Source: Isoptericola sp. BMS4 (GTDB lineage Bacteria > Actinomycetota > Actinomycetes > Actinomycetales > Cellulomonadaceae). Taken from it: a stretch of DNA of 64,000 nt. Positions 32,014 through 42,716 of the stretch are shown here, one piece after another. A program made the position numbers and the translations under genes. Each line of letters begins with the position of its first letter. Positions within the stretch are counted from its first letter, which is position 1. The notes beneath the pieces are model-generated. The model had not been told where the DNA came from. It ran no database searches and saw only the letters and a list, made by a program, of their open reading frames with translations. The stretch spans positions 2,271,579-2,335,578 of the forward strand of contig NZ_SIRP01000001.1 in the NCBI RefSeq assembly GCF_011634835.1, read 5' to 3'.

Positions 32014-33119
32014 CCTCGACCCTCGCGCTCGCGGCCGTGCAGGCCGCGATCCCCAGCCCGCCGGAGCACACCTGGTACCTCGGCCCGGTGCCGGTCCGCG
32101 CCTACGCGCTCGCCATCCTGGCCGGCATCGTCGTCGCGGTCTGGATCACCACGAAGCGCTGGGTCGCCCGCGGCGGGGTCGCCGACGACGTGCTGGACAT
32201 CGCCTTCTGGGCGGTCCCGTTCGGGATCGTCGGCGGGCGCCTCTACCACGTGATCAGCACCCCCGAGCCCTACTGGGGTCAGGGCGGCGACCCCGTGCGT
32301 GCCCTGTACGTGTGGGAGGGGGGCCTGGGCATCTGGGGCGCGGTCGCCCTGGGCGGCCTCGGCGCCTGGATCGGCTGTCGCCGCAAGGGCGTCAGCCTGG
32401 CCGTCTTCGCGGACGCGCTCGCGCCGGGCCTGCTGGTCGCCCAGGCCATCGGCAGGCTGGGCAACTGGTTCAACCAGGAGCTGTTCGGCGCCCCCACGAC
32501 CCTGCCCTGGGGCCTCGAGATCGACCCGGAGGTGATCCGGCAGCTGAACGACGCGACGGGAACGTCGTTCGAGGCAGGTACCCTCTTCCATCCGACGTTC
32601 CTGTACGAGATGATCTGGAACCTCGCGGCAGCGGCGTTCTTGGTCTGGCTGGACCGTCGGTACAGGCTCGGTCATGGGAGGGTATTCTGGGCCTACGTCG
32701 CGCTCTACACCCTTGGCCGGGTGTGGATCGAGATGCTCCGCATCGACACCGCCGAGCACGTGCTCGGGCTGCGGCTGAACGTGTGGACGTCGATCGTCGT
32801 CGGCCTCGGGGCCGTCGTCGCCTTCGTCCTCGTCGGGAGGCTGCGACCCGGCCGTGAGGACGGCGTCATGCTGCCCGGGCGCACCCCGCCCGGGCAGGAG
32901 GAGACCATGGCGGACGCACCGGACGACCCCGGGACGGCCGCCGGCGAGCACGACCACGCGCAGGACGACGTGGAGCTCGTGGCGGACGACGGCACCGTCG
33001 AGGACGGTGCCGGAGAACGCGACGCGGGCCGCGACGGCTCCCCGGACGGGGAGACCGGGGCGGACCGCGACGGCGTCGACGCCGACGGACCCGACCCGGG
33101 GACGTCTGCGCGCGCCTGA
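32010..33119 (+). CDS. lgt: Phosphatidylglycerol--prolipoprotein diacylglyceryl transferase Lgt
   Basis: A 369-residue membrane enzyme that adds a diacylglyceryl group to the lipobox Cys of prolipoproteins, the first step of lipoprotein maturation. Seven hydrophobic segments lie in about 24-285. The signature GRLGNWFNQELFG (about 149-161) contains the invariant Arg and Asn. The early HTWYLGPVPVRAYAL, the HPTFLYEMIWN motif and LGRVWIEMLRID are family features. The last about 85 residues form an acidic Asp/Gly/Glu tail in the cytoplasm, longer than in E. coli. It serves the lipoproteins seen here (FKBP, NgcE). The start GTG overlaps trpA. Confidence 0.96.
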   Translation: MTSTLALAAVQAAIPSPPEHTWYLGPVPVRAYALAILAGIVVAVWITTKRWVARGGVADDVLDIAFWAVPFGIVGGRLYHVISTPEPYWGQGGDPVRALYVWEGGLGIWGAVALGGLGAWIGCRRKGVSLAVFADALAPGLLVAQAIGRLGNWFNQELFGAPTTLPWGLEIDPEVIRQLNDATGTSFEAGTLFHPTFLYEMIWNLAAAAFLVWLDRRYRLGHGRVFWAYVALYTLGRVWIEMLRIDTAEHVLGLRLNVWTSIVVGLGAVVAFVLVGRLRPGREDGVMLPGRTPPGQEETMADAPDDPGTAAGEHDHAQDDVELVADDGTVEDGAGERDAGRDGSPDGETGADRDGVDADGPDPGTSARA

Positions 33120-33240
33120 CGGCGCCGCGCGCCCGGGGAGAGCCCGGTGCGCGTGACCGCAGTTCCGACGGGCCGACGACGTCCCGACCAACCACGTGAG
33201 CACGACACGCCTCGAACGGGCGTGCAGGAGGACGGTGTTG

Positions 33241-36200
33241 ATGACCACGCCGCAGCATCGGGTCGCGCGACCCCAGGCCCAGGGCTTGTACGACCCTGCG
33301 GCCGAGCACGACGCGTGCGGTGTCGCGTTCGTCGCGACCCTGCGAGGCACCCCCGGCCGCGACATCGTGGACGCGGGCCTCACGGCTCTGCTGAACCTCG
33401 ACCACCGCGGCGCGGTGGGCGCCGAGGAGAACAGCGGTGACGGGGCCGGGATCCTCACGCAGATCCCCGACGCGTTCGTCCGCGACGTGATCGCCGTGGA
33501 GCTGCCTCCCGCCGGGCACTACGCGATCGGCATGGCGTTCCTGCCCCAGGACGCCGCCGAGGCGGACGCCCTCGCGCGGCGCTTCGAGGCGATCGCCGCG
33601 GAGGAGAAGCTCGACGTGCTGGCCTGGCGCGACGTGCCCGTCACGGCCGACCTCGTGGGTCCGACGGCGCGCGCGTCGATGCCGCTGTTCCGCCAGGTCG
33701 TCGTCGCCGACCCGACGCGGGAGCTGTCGGGGCTCGAGCTGGACCGGCGCACCTACCGCCTGCGCAAGCGGGCGCAGCACGAGCTGGACCTCTTCCTCGC
33801 GTCGCTGTCGTGCCGCACCCTGACCTACAAGGGCATGCTCACCACGGCACAGCTCGAGCCGTTCTTCCCCGACCTGTCGGACCCCCGGTACGCGTCGGAG
33901 ATCGCGCTCGTCCACTCGCGGTTCTCCACGAACACGTTCCCGTCGTGGCCGCTCGCGCAGCCGTTCCGGCTCGTGGCCCACAACGGCGAGATCAACACCG
34001 TGCGCGGCAACCGGAACTGGATGGCGGCGCGCGAGGGCACGCTGTCGAGCGACGTCCTCGGCGACGTCACCCCCCTGCTGCCGGTGTGCACCGAGGGCTC
34101 CAGCGACTCCGCGAGCTTCGACGAGGTGCTCGAGCTGCTGCACCTCGGCGGCCGCTCGCTGCCGCACGCCGTGCTGATGATGATCCCGGAGGCGTGGGAG
34201 AACCACGCCGAGATGGACGCCGCCCGCCGTGCGTTCTACTCCTACCACTCGAACCTCATCGAGCCGTGGGACGGTCCCGCCTGCCTGACGTTCACCGACG
34301 GCACGCTCATCGGCGCCGTCCTGGACCGCAACGGCCTGCGCCCGGGGCGCTACTGGGTCACGGAGGACGGGCTCGTCGTGCTGGCCTCCGAGGCCGGCGT
34401 GCTCGACATCGACCCCGCCACCGTCGTGCGCAAGGGTCGGCTCGAACCGGGCCGCATGTTCCTCGTGGACACCGACCAGGGCCGGATCGTGGAGGACGAC
34501 GAGGTCAAGTCGCAGCTCGCGGCCCAGCGCCCGTACGCCCAGTGGGTCGACGAGAACTCGATCTCGCTCGGCTCTCTGCCGGAGCGCGAGCACGTGGCGC
34601 ACAGCGCTGCCTCCGTGCAGCGCCGCCAGCGGGCGTTCGGCTACACGACCGAGGAGCTCAAGATCCTGCTGACGCCCATGGCCGACAACGGCATGGAGCC
34701 TCTCGGCGCGATGGGCTCGGACACCCCGGTGGCGGTGCTGTCGACGCGGCCGCGGCTGCTCTTCGACTACTTCACGCAGATGTTCGCCCAGGTGACGAAC
34801 CCGCCGCTCGACGCCATCCGCGAGGAGCTGGTGACGTCGATCGGGGGCGCCATCGGGCCCGAGCCGAACCTGCTCGACGACGACCCGCGCCATGCGCGCA
34901 AGCTGGTGCTGCCGTTCCCCGTGCTGGACAACGACGAGCTCGCGAAGATCGTGCGCATCGAGCGCGACGAGCGGCTCGAGGGCGAGTTCCGGGCGCACAT
35001 GGTCCGCGGCCTGTACGAGGTCTCGGGCGGTGGCCGCGCGCTGCAGGCGCGCCTCGAGGAGATCTTCGCCGAGGTCGACGCGCAGATCGAGGCGGGCGCG
35101 ACGCACATCGTGCTGTCGGACCGCGACTCCGACTCGGAGCTCGCGCCCATCCCGTCGTTGCTGCTCACCAGCGCGGTGCACCACCACCTGCTGCGCCAGC
35201 ACACGCGCACGCGGATCTCGCTCGTCGTCGAGGCCGGCGACGTGCGCGAGGTGCACCACGTCGCGCTCCTGATCGGGTACGGCGCCGCCGCGGTGAACCC
35301 CTACCTCGCCATGGAGACCGTCGAGGACCTCGCCGTCCGTGGCTACCTGAACGTCTCGCCCGAGCAGGCCGTCGCGAACCTCATCAAGGCGCTCGGCAAG
35401 GGCGTGCTCAAGGTCATGAGCAAGATGGGCATCTCGACGATCATGTCGTACCGCGGCGCGCAGACGTTCGAGGCCGTCGGGCTGTCGCACGAGCTCGTCG
35501 AGGACTACTTCACGGGCACCACGAGCCGGCTGGCCGGCGTCGGCCTGGACGTCGTCGCGGCCGAGGTCGCCGCGCGCCACGCCGAGGCGTACCCGGCGTC
35601 CGGCAACCACGCCGCCCACCAGCGGCTGACGACCGGCGGCGAGTACCAGTGGCGCCGCGACGGCGAGGAGCACCTCTTCGACCCGGAGACCGTCTTCCGC
35701 CTGCAGCACGCCACGCGCACCGGCCGCATGGACATCTTCCGGCAGTACACGCGGCGCGTGGACGAGCAGTCGGAGCGGCTCATGACGCTGCGCGGCCTGA
35801 TGCGCTTCGCCTCCGACCGCGAGCCGGTGCCGATCGACGAGGTCGAGCCCGTCAGCGAGATCGTCAAGCGGTTCAACACCGGTGCGATGTCGTACGGCTC
35901 CATCTCGGCCGAGGCCCACGAGACGCTCGCGATCGCGATGAACCGCCTCGGCGGGCGCTCCAACACGGGCGAGGGCGGGGAGAACCCCGAGCGCCTGTAC
36001 GACCCGGAGCGGCGCTCGCGCGTCAAGCAGATCGCGTCGGGGCGCTTCGGCGTGACCAGCGAGTACCTGACGAACGCGGACGACATCCAGCTCAAGCTCG
36101 CCCAGGGGGCGAAGCCCGGGGAGGGCGGACAGCTCCCCGGCCCCAAGGTGTACCCGTGGGTCGCCAAGACCCGGCACTCCACCCCGGGCGTGGGCCTGAT

Positions 36201-37809
36201 CTCGCCGCCGCCACACCACGACATCTACTCGATCGAGGACCTGGCGCAGCTCATCCACGACGCCAAGAACGCCAACCCGTCCGCCCGGATCCACGTCAAG
36301 CTCGTCTCCGAGTTCGGCGTCGGCACCGTGGCCACGGGCGTGTCCAAGGCGCACGCGGACGTCGTCCTCATCTCCGGCCACGACGGCGGCACGGGCGCGA
36401 GCCCGCTGACGTCGCTCAAGCACGCGGGCACGCCCTGGGAGATCGGCCTGGCCGAGACCCAGCAGACGCTCGTGCTGAACAACCTGCGCGACCGCATCGT
36501 CGTGCAGGTGGACGGGCAGATGAAGACGGGCCGCGACGTCGTGGTGGCCGCCCTGCTCGGCGCCGAGGAGTTCGGCTTCGCGACCGCGCCGATGGTCGTC
36601 GAGGGCTGCATCATGATGCGCGTGTGCCACCTGGACACCTGCCCGGTGGGCGTGGCCACGCAGAACCCGGAGCTGCGCAAGCGGTTCTCCGGCAAGCCGG
36701 AGTTCGTCGTGAACTTCTTCGAGTTCATCGCCACCGAGGTGCGCGAGCACCTCGCCTCCCTCGGGTTCCGCTCGGTCGAGGAGGCCGTGGGGCACGTGGA
36801 GGCGCTGGACACGCGCAAGGCCGTCGACCACTGGAAGGCCCAGGGCCTCGACCTGGCTCCCGTGCTCACGAAGCCGCACGCCCCGGAGGGCGCCGCGCTG
36901 CACCAGGTCACGACGCAGGACCACGGGCTCGACAAGGCCCTGGACAACGAGCTGATCGCGCAGGCGCGTCCCGCCCTGGAGGACGCGCTGCCCGTGCAGG
37001 TCTCCGTGCCCGTGCGCAACGTCAACCGGACGGTCGGCACCATGCTCGGCCACGAGGTGACCAAGCGGTACCGGGGCGCGGGCCTGCCCGACGACACGAT
37101 CGACGTGACGCTGACCGGCTCGGCGGGGCAGTCGCTGGGCGCCTTCCTGCCGCGCGGCATCACCCTGCGGCTCTTCGGCGACGCCAACGACTACGTCGGC
37201 AAGGGCCTGTCCGGCGGGCGCATCGTGGTGCGGCCCGACAAGAACGCGGTGCTCGAGGGCGCGGCGAACGTCGTGGCGGGCAACGTCATCGGGTACGGCG
37301 CGACGTCCGGCGAGATCCTGCTGCGCGGCCGCGTCGGCGAGCGCTTCGGCGTGCGCAACTCCGGCGCGACGCTGGTCGTCGAGGGCGTGGGCGACCACGG
37401 CTGCGAGTACATGACCGGCGGCGCAGTACTGGTGCTCGGCCCGACCGGCCGGAACTTCGGCGCGGGCATGTCCGGTGGCGTGGCGTACGTCCTCGGGCTG
37501 CGCGACGCCGCGATGAACACGCAGGCCGTCGCCTCCGGCGAGCTGGACGTCGGGCCGCTGGAGGACGCCGACTGGCAGGTCGTGCGCGACCTGCTGGAAC
37601 GGCACCTCGCCGAGACGGGCTCGCCCGTCGCGGCCGAGCTGCTCGAGGAGCCGGACGCCCGCGCCCGGTTCTCCCGGGTGCTGCCGGCCGGCTGGGCCCG
37701 GGTCCGGGCCGCCCTGGCGGACGCCGAGGCGAACGGTACGACGCTCGGCGAGGGCGACGACTTCGACCCGTCGATGTGGGAGCAGATCATGGAGGTGGCC
37801 CGTGGCTGA
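33241..37809 (+). CDS. gltB: Glutamate synthase (NADPH) large subunit GltB
   Basis: A 1522-residue flavoprotein making two glutamates from glutamine and 2-oxoglutarate. After a propeptide of 25 residues, Cys26 in [10 protein letters not shown] becomes the N-terminal nucleophile of the glutaminase domain (about 26-430). The central domain and the FMN-binding synthase barrel follow, with [13 protein letters not shown] and [28 protein letters not shown] with a preceding Cys supplies the 3Fe-4S cluster. The C-terminal GXGXG beta-helix has repeated [17 protein letters not shown] motifs. AGGAGGA at 33226-33232 serves ATG 33241; GTG 33235 or TTG 33238 in the same frame are possible. gltD overlaps the end by 8 nt. 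Confidence 0.97.
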   Translation: MTTPQHRVARPQAQGLYDPAAEHDACGVAFVATLRGTPGRDIVDAGLTALLNLDHRGAVGAEENSGDGAGILTQIPDAFVRDVIAVELPPAGHYAIGMAFLPQDAAEADALARRFEAIAAEEKLDVLAWRDVPVTADLVGPTARASMPLFRQVVVADPTRELSGLELDRRTYRLRKRAQHELDLFLASLSCRTLTYKGMLTTAQLEPFFPDLSDPRYASEIALVHSRFSTNTFPSWPLAQPFRLVAHNGEINTVRGNRNWMAAREGTLSSDVLGDVTPLLPVCTEGSSDSASFDEVLELLHLGGRSLPHAVLMMIPEAWENHAEMDAARRAFYSYHSNLIEPWDGPACLTFTDGTLIGAVLDRNGLRPGRYWVTEDGLVVLASEAGVLDIDPATVVRKGRLEPGRMFLVDTDQGRIVEDDEVKSQLAAQRPYAQWVDENSISLGSLPEREHVAHSAASVQRRQRAFGYTTEELKILLTPMADNGMEPLGAMGSDTPVAVLSTRPRLLFDYFTQMFAQVTNPPLDAIREELVTSIGGAIGPEPNLLDDDPRHARKLVLPFPVLDNDELAKIVRIERDERLEGEFRAHMVRGLYEVSGGGRALQARLEEIFAEVDAQIEAGATHIVLSDRDSDSELAPIPSLLLTSAVHHHLLRQHTRTRISLVVEAGDVREVHHVALLIGYGAAAVNPYLAMETVEDLAVRGYLNVSPEQAVANLIKALGKGVLKVMSKMGISTIMSYRGAQTFEAVGLSHELVEDYFTGTTSRLAGVGLDVVAAEVAARHAEAYPASGNHAAHQRLTTGGEYQWRRDGEEHLFDPETVFRLQHATRTGRMDIFRQYTRRVDEQSERLMTLRGLMRFASDREPVPIDEVEPVSEIVKRFNTGAMSYGSISAEAHETLAIAMNRLGGRSNTGEGGENPERLYDPERRSRVKQIASGRFGVTSEYLTNADDIQLKLAQGAKPGEGGQLPGPKVYPWVAKTRHSTPGVGLISPPPHHDIYSIEDLAQLIHDAKNANPSARIHVKLVSEFGVGTVATGVSKAHADVVLISGHDGGTGASPLTSLKHAGTPWEIGLAETQQTLVLNNLRDRIVVQVDGQMKTGRDVVVAALLGAEEFGFATAPMVVEGCIMMRVCHLDTCPVGVATQNPELRKRFSGKPEFVVNFFEFIATEVREHLASLGFRSVEEAVGHVEALDTRKAVDHWKAQGLDLAPVLTKPHAPEGAALHQVTTQDHGLDKALDNELIAQARPALEDALPVQVSVPVRNVNRTVGTMLGHEVTKRYRGAGLPDDTIDVTLTGSAGQSLGAFLPRGITLRLFGDANDYVGKGLSGGRIVVRPDKNAVLEGAANVVAGNVIGYGATSGEILLRGRVGERFGVRNSGATLVVEGVGDHGCEYMTGGAVLVLGPTGRNFGAGMSGGVAYVLGLRDAAMNTQAVASGELDVGPLEDADWQVVRDLLERHLAETGSPVAAELLEEPDARARFSRVLPAGWARVRAALADAEANGTTLGEGDDFDPSMWEQIMEVARG

Positions 37810-39268
37810 CCCCCGGGGATTCCTGAAGGTGCGGGAGCGCGAGCTCCCGCCGAACCGTCCGGTCGAGGTGCGCCTGCGCGACTGGAAGGACGTCCACGCG
37901 CACCGGGAGGAGGGCCAGCCGTTCCTCAAGGAGCAGGCGGGCCGCTGCATGGACTGCGGCATCCCGTTCTGCCACCAGGGCTGCCCGCTCGGCAACCTCA
38001 TCCCGGAGTGGAACGACCTGGTGTGGCGCGACCAGTGGGCCGACGCCATCGAGCGGCTGCACGCGACGAACAACTTCCCGGAGTTCACCGGGCGCGTGTG
38101 CCCGGCGCCGTGCGAGACCAGCTGCGTGCTCGGCATCAACCAGCCCGCGGTGACGATCAAGAACGTCGAGGTCTCCATCATCGACGAGGCCTTCGCCCGC
38201 GGGCTGGTGACGCCGCAGGTGCCGCAGCGCCTCACGGGGTCCACCGTCGCGGTCGTCGGCTCCGGGCCCGCGGGTCTCGCCGCGGCGCAGCAGCTCACCC
38301 GCGCGGGGCACACCGTGGTCGTGTACGAGCGGGACGACGCCATCGGCGGTCTGCTGCGCTACGGCATCCCCGACTTCAAGCTCGAGAAGCACCACATCGA
38401 CCGCCGTCTGGAGCAGATGGAGGCCGAGGGGACCAGGTTCCGTCCCGGCGTCACGATCGGGCAGGACATCACCTGGGACGCCCTGCGCCGCCGCTTCGAC
38501 GCGGTCGTGGTCGCCACGGGGGCCACGGTCCCGCGCGACCTGGCGCTGCCGGGCCGCGACCTGGCCGGCATCCACTACGCGATGGACTTCCTGACGCCGG
38601 CGAACAAGGCCGCGCACGGGGCCCCCGTGGCCGACGCGCCGAGCGCGGAGGGCAAGCACGTCGTCATCATCGGCGGCGGCGACACCGGGTCGGACTGCCT
38701 CGGCACGTCCCTGCGCCAGGGTGCCGCCAGCGTGACCACGCTGGCGATCGGCAAGAAGCCGCCGCTGGAGCGCCCCGCGCACCAGCCCTGGCCCACCGAC
38801 CCGATCGTCTTCGAGGTCTCGGAGTCGCACGAGGAGGGCGGTGAGCGCACCTACCTCGCCTCGACGGTAGAGTTCATCGGTGGCGAGGACGGGTCCGTGC
38901 GTGCGCTGCGCGTCGCGGAGACCGAGTACCTGCCGGACGGGCGCCGTGTGCCGAAGGAAGGCAGCGAGCGGGAGATCCCGGCCGACCTGGTGCTGATCGC
39001 GATGGGCTTCACCGGCCCGGAGACCGGCGAGATCACCGAGCAGACGGGTATCGAGCTCACCGGACGCGGGCTCGTGCGCCGCGCCGACGACTACGCGTCG
39101 AGCGTGCCCGGCGTCTTCGTGACGGGGGACGCCGGCCGCGGTCAGTCGCTGATCGTGTGGGCGATCGCCGAGGGCCGCGCCACCGCGGCCGCGGTGGACT
39201 CGTTCCTGCAGGGCAGCACCGAGCTGCCCGCTCCGGTGGGTCCGCGGACCGTCGCACTGCGAGGATAG
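37802..39268 (+). CDS. gltD: Glutamate synthase small subunit GltD
   Basis: A 488-residue NADPH-oxidising partner of GltB. The N-terminal 4Fe-4S region has two Cys clusters ([17 protein letters not shown], then [12 protein letters not shown]). The FAD site [17 protein letters not shown] is near 150, and the NADPH site [16 protein letters not shown] is near 290. The end [22 protein letters not shown] is the FAD closure typical of this family. GTG 37802 overlaps the gltB stop by 8 nt, ensuring matched synthesis of subunits. pyk begins 88 nt later. Confidence 0.97.
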   Translation: MADPRGFLKVRERELPPNRPVEVRLRDWKDVHAHREEGQPFLKEQAGRCMDCGIPFCHQGCPLGNLIPEWNDLVWRDQWADAIERLHATNNFPEFTGRVCPAPCETSCVLGINQPAVTIKNVEVSIIDEAFARGLVTPQVPQRLTGSTVAVVGSGPAGLAAAQQLTRAGHTVVVYERDDAIGGLLRYGIPDFKLEKHHIDRRLEQMEAEGTRFRPGVTIGQDITWDALRRRFDAVVVATGATVPRDLALPGRDLAGIHYAMDFLTPANKAAHGAPVADAPSAEGKHVVIIGGGDTGSDCLGTSLRQGAASVTTLAIGKKPPLERPAHQPWPTDPIVFEVSESHEEGGERTYLASTVEFIGGEDGSVRALRVAETEYLPDGRRVPKEGSEREIPADLVLIAMGFTGPETGEITEQTGIELTGRGLVRRADDYASSVPGVFVTGDAGRGQSLIVWAIAEGRATAAAVDSFLQGSTELPAPVGPRTVALRG

Positions 39269-39356
39269 GACGAGGACGAGCAAGACCCCGGTCGCCGTGG
39301 CGGCGGCCGGGCCGGCCCGGGTCGTACCGGGGCCGAACGACGACGAGGCTGGAGAC

Positions 39357-40796
39357 ATGCGCAGAGCGAAGATCGTGTGCACCATCGGACCCGCGACGGC
39401 GTCCCCGACCAAGCTCCGGGAGCTGGTCGACGCGGGCATGGACGTGGCCCGGATCAACCGGAGCCACGGCGAGCAGGCGGAGCATCAGGCCGTCTATGAG
39501 GGTGTACGGGCCGCGGCGAAGGAGGCCGGTCGCAACGTCGCCGTCCTCGTCGACCTGCAGGGGCCGAAGATCCGGCTCGGCCGGTTCGCCGGCGACCAGA
39601 AGCACTTCCTCAACGAGGGTGACACGTTCACCATCACCACCGAGGACGTGGAGGGCACCAAGGAGCTGGTCTCCACGACCCACGAGGGCCTGCCCGGCGA
39701 CGCCCGGGTCGGCGACCCGATCCTCATCGACGACGGCAAGGTGCGCGTGCGCGTCACCGCCGTCGAGGGGCCGCGCGTCGTCACCCAGGTCGAGGTCCCG
39801 GGGCCCGTGTCGAACAACAAGGGCCTGAACCTGCCCGGCGTCGCGGTCTCCGTCCCGGCGCTGAGCGACAAGGACACCGACGACCTGCGCTGGGCCCTGC
39901 GGATGGGCGCCGACCTCATCGCGCTGTCGTTCGTGCGGTCCGCCAAGGACTACGACGACGTCGCGACGATCATGGAGGATGAGGGCCGCACCGTCCCCGT
40001 GATCGCGAAGATCGAGAAGCCGCAGGCGGTGGAGAACCTCGAGGAGGTCGTCGCCGCGTTCGACGGCTTCATGGTCGCCCGCGGCGACCTCGCCGTCGAG
40101 ATGCCGCTCGAGCAGGTCCCGCTCGTGCAGAAGCGCATCGTCGAGCTGGCCCGCCGCAACGCCAAGCCGGTCATCGTCGCCACGCAGGTGCTGGAGTCCA
40201 TGACGACCAGCCCGCGCCCCACGCGCGCCGAGGCGTCGGACTGCGCCAACGCCGTGCTGGACGGCGCGGACGCGGTGATGCTCTCCGGCGAGACGAGCGT
40301 CGGGGACTACCCGATCGTCACCGTGGAGACGATGGCGAGCATCATCTCCGCCACGGAGGAGATGGGACGCGAGCGCATCGCGCCCCTGGGCTCGACCCCG
40401 CACACCCGCGGCGGCGTGATCACGCGCGCCGCGGCCGAGATCGGCGAGACGCTCGGGGTGAAGTACCTGGTGACCTTCACCCAGTCCGGCGACTCCGCCA
40501 AGCGCATGTCCCGCCTGCGCTCGGGCATCCCCCTGCTCGCGTTCACCCCGGAGGAGCACGTGCGCAACGTGCTCGCGCTGACCTGGGGCACCACCACCTA
40601 CCAGGTGCCGAAGGTCGGCAGCGTCGACGCGATGGTCGACCAGGTCGACTCCACGCTGCAGGCGAACGGGCTGGCCGAGCCCGGCGACCGCGTCGTCATC
40701 GTCTCCGGCGCCCCCGTGGGCGTCCCGGGCACGACGAACTCGATCCTGGTGCACAAGGTGGGCACCGCGGGCGACGTGCACGCCATCACCGAGTGA
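39357..40796 (+). CDS. pyk: Pyruvate kinase
   Basis: A 479-residue glycolytic enzyme converting PEP and ADP to pyruvate and ATP. The N-terminal strand [13 protein letters not shown] is typical. The substrate Arg is in [10 protein letters not shown], where Arg replaces the common Phe/Leu before SHG, a variant seen in this group. [10 protein letters not shown], the catalytic Lys/Glu segment [31 protein letters not shown] and [11 protein letters not shown] complete the site. The domain C end lacks the PEP-utiliser extension of Bacillus. ATG 39357 has GGAG at -6. It ends 4 nt before a double hairpin terminator. Confidence 0.96.
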   Translation: MRRAKIVCTIGPATASPTKLRELVDAGMDVARINRSHGEQAEHQAVYEGVRAAAKEAGRNVAVLVDLQGPKIRLGRFAGDQKHFLNEGDTFTITTEDVEGTKELVSTTHEGLPGDARVGDPILIDDGKVRVRVTAVEGPRVVTQVEVPGPVSNNKGLNLPGVAVSVPALSDKDTDDLRWALRMGADLIALSFVRSAKDYDDVATIMEDEGRTVPVIAKIEKPQAVENLEEVVAAFDGFMVARGDLAVEMPLEQVPLVQKRIVELARRNAKPVIVATQVLESMTTSPRPTRAEASDCANAVLDGADAVMLSGETSVGDYPIVTVETMASIISATEEMGRERIAPLGSTPHTRGGVITRAAAEIGETLGVKYLVTFTQSGDSAKRMSRLRSGIPLLAFTPEEHVRNVLALTWGTTTYQVPKVGSVDAMVDQVDSTLQANGLAEPGDRVVIVSGAPVGVPGTTNSILVHKVGTAGDVHAITE

Positions 40797-40800
40797 CCCG

Positions 40801-40825
40801 GCGGCCGTGCCCACGGCACGGCCGC
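40801..40825 (+). terminator. First hairpin after pyk
   Basis: The arms GCGGCCGTGCC (40801-40811) and GGCACGGCCGC (40815-40825) pair perfectly over 11 bp with a 3-nt loop, directly after the pyk stop. Confidence 0.7.
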
Positions 40826-40833
40826 TGACCCAG

Positions 40834-40877
40834 AACGCCCCTCGGTGGCGGGAGGACTCCCGCCACCGAGGGGCGTT
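40834..40877. terminator. Long bidirectional terminator between pyk and the serine hydrolase gene
   Basis: A perfect 21-bp stem: 40834-40854 pairs with 40857-40877, which in practice folds with a small loop around GGAC. It starts with AA and ends with TT on both strands. It lies between two convergent genes, so it should stop both transcripts. Confidence 0.85.
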
Positions 40878-40899
40878 CGCGCGTTCGTGTGGTCGGCCG

Positions 40900-42630
40900 T
40901 CAGCGGTTCACGAGCCGCCAGCCGTCGGCGTCGAAGGCGTCCGGCGACGACTCGCCGTCGAGCAGCGTCCCGCCCGGCCCCCGGGCGACCACGCCGTCGA
41001 CGAGGACGCCGCGCCCCAGGTAGCCACCGTCGGTCGTCGCGCGCCACCGCACGAGAATCTCGCCGGCCGGCAGGTCCGCGCGGGCCTGCGTCCAGCGACG
41101 TGTCCCCGAGCCCGCGACGACGCCGTCCCACTCGGTCGCCGTGCCCCGGTCGCGGACCGTGAACGGCAGCGGCGTCCAGGTGTCTCCGCCGTCCGCGGAG
41201 GACTCCAGGTGGAGCGGGTCCGTCGACTCCGTGTCGAGGTAGAGGTCGAAACCGAGCCGCGCGCCGCCGGCGGGCACGTCGACCGGTGCCGTGAGCGTGG
41301 ACGTCGTGGCGTTGGCGTCGCCGGAGAGCCAGGCGTCGTCGCCGCGGCGCGGCTCGACGCCCTGCGCGTAGGCCAGGCCGCGCGCCCACTCCCGGCGCGC
41401 GACGTTGATGCTGCCCGAGCTCCGTGACGGGTGGACCCGGTTGGTCAGCAGGATCGCGAACGCGTCCGCCTCGAAGTCGACGACCAGCGAGGTGCCCGTG
41501 TACCCGGTGTGCCCGGCCGTGCGGGGCCCGGACATCGCGTCCATGTACCACCGCTGGTTCAGCTCGAAGCCGAGGCCGTGCTCGTCGCCGGGGAACTCCG
41601 TGTTGAAGTCGGTGACCATCTGCCGCACGGACTGCGGGGACAGGATGCGCGCGCCGTCGTAGGCGCCGCCGTTGAGCAGGGCCTGCGCGAGCACCGCCAT
41701 GTCGCCGGCCGTGGAGAAGATCCCCGCGTGTCCCGCGACGCCCCCGAGCGACCAGGCGTTCTCGTCGTGCACCTCGCCCCGGACGACGCCGCGCGGCGGC
41801 GTCGCCTGGTACTCGGTCGCCGCCGTGCGGTCCACCTCGGTCGGGTTGAATCCCGTGTCCGTCATCCCCAGCGGGCCCGTGACGCGGTCGGCCACGACCT
41901 CGTCGAGGGGCGCGCCACGCAGCTCCTCGACGAGCACGCCCAGCGTGATGAGGTTGAGGTCGCTGTACCGGTAGACGGTCCCCGGAGGGTCGTCGAGCGG
42001 CTGGGCCATGACCGCCGCGATGCGCGACTCCTCGTCGGGGTAGCGGCTCCACAGCGGCAGCCAGGCGACGAAGCCGGACGTGTGCGTGAGCAGCTGGCGT
42101 ACCGTCACCTCCTCCTTGCCGTTCGCGGCGAACGCCGGCAGGTACGTGGCGACAGGCTCGTCGAGCTCCACCAGACCGTCCTCGACGAGCTGGGTGACGG
42201 CGATCGACGTGAACAGCTTCGTCACCGACGCCATGTCGAAGATCGTGTCCTCGCGCATCGGCACGCGCTCGTCGGCGGGCAGCGGCACCCCCTCGTCGCC
42301 GTAGGCGAGCGCGTCGCCGCTGGCGTCCGTCGCGACGATCCGGCCCTCGTAGCCCATCAGCCCGACCGCGCCGGGGTACAGCGCGTACCCGCCGTCCGCG
42401 GGAAGCTCCTCGTGCGCCCGGACCTGCGCGACGGCGGCGTCGATCGGCCCCGGGTCGAGCCCGACGTCCGCCGGGTCCGCCTCGGACAGGACCGTGTTCG
42501 GCGGCATGAACCGCACCGGCGGCTCGCCCTCGGCGGCCGTGGCGCTCCCCGCGGCCATCGGCACGGCCATCGCTCCCACCGTTCCCGCCGCCACCGCGGC
42601 GGCGACCAGTCGTGACGTCCGTGCCCTCAT
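40900..42630 (-). CDS. Exported beta-lactamase-fold serine hydrolase with C-terminal beta domain
   Basis: A 576-residue secreted enzyme. Signal peptide 1-33 ends near SATAAEG. The beta-lactamase/DD-peptidase fold (about 55-405) has the nucleophile motif SVTK (S135, K138), Tyr222 in YSDLN, and HTG (374-376) in place of KTG. Residues about 415-576 form an extra beta-sandwich resembling the C-terminal domains of M6/immune-inhibitor-A proteases (VDVPAG, SADGGDTWTPL). It directly follows a DUF1343/NamZ-like gene. In Bacillus the equivalent pair is NamZ and the amidase AmiE, so muropeptide amidase activity is a reasonable inference. ATG 42630 gives the clean signal peptide; an ATG at 42720 overlapping the upstream stop is the alternative. 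Confidence 0.85.
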   Translation of the reverse strand: MRARTSRLVAAAVAAGTVGAMAVPMAAGSATAAEGEPPVRFMPPNTVLSEADPADVGLDPGPIDAAVAQVRAHEELPADGGYALYPGAVGLMGYEGRIVATDASGDALAYGDEGVPLPADERVPMREDTIFDMASVTKLFTSIAVTQLVEDGLVELDEPVATYLPAFAANGKEEVTVRQLLTHTSGFVAWLPLWSRYPDEESRIAAVMAQPLDDPPGTVYRYSDLNLITLGVLVEELRGAPLDEVVADRVTGPLGMTDTGFNPTEVDRTAATEYQATPPRGVVRGEVHDENAWSLGGVAGHAGIFSTAGDMAVLAQALLNGGAYDGARILSPQSVRQMVTDFNTEFPGDEHGLGFELNQRWYMDAMSGPRTAGHTGYTGTSLVVDFEADAFAILLTNRVHPSRSSGSINVARREWARGLAYAQGVEPRRGDDAWLSGDANATTSTLTAPVDVPAGGARLGFDLYLDTESTDPLHLESSADGGDTWTPLPFTVRDRGTATEWDGVVAGSGTRRWTQARADLPAGEILVRWRATTDGGYLGRGVLVDGVVARGPGGTLLDGESSPDAFDADGWRLVNR

Positions 42631-42716
42631 GCTGAGTCCGCTTCTGCGTGATCCCTGCGGTGCCTCGCTCCGGTACACCTCGTCCCTCGGCGTCCCTCCG
42701 CGGGGGCTCCTCGCGC

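Noticed and set aside
32866..38343. A 1825-codon open frame on the minus strand opposite gltB and gltD
   Set aside because: It lies wholly antisense to two clear genes with all catalytic motifs. Long antisense frames are expected in DNA with very high GC at third codon positions. No domain or start signal is seen.
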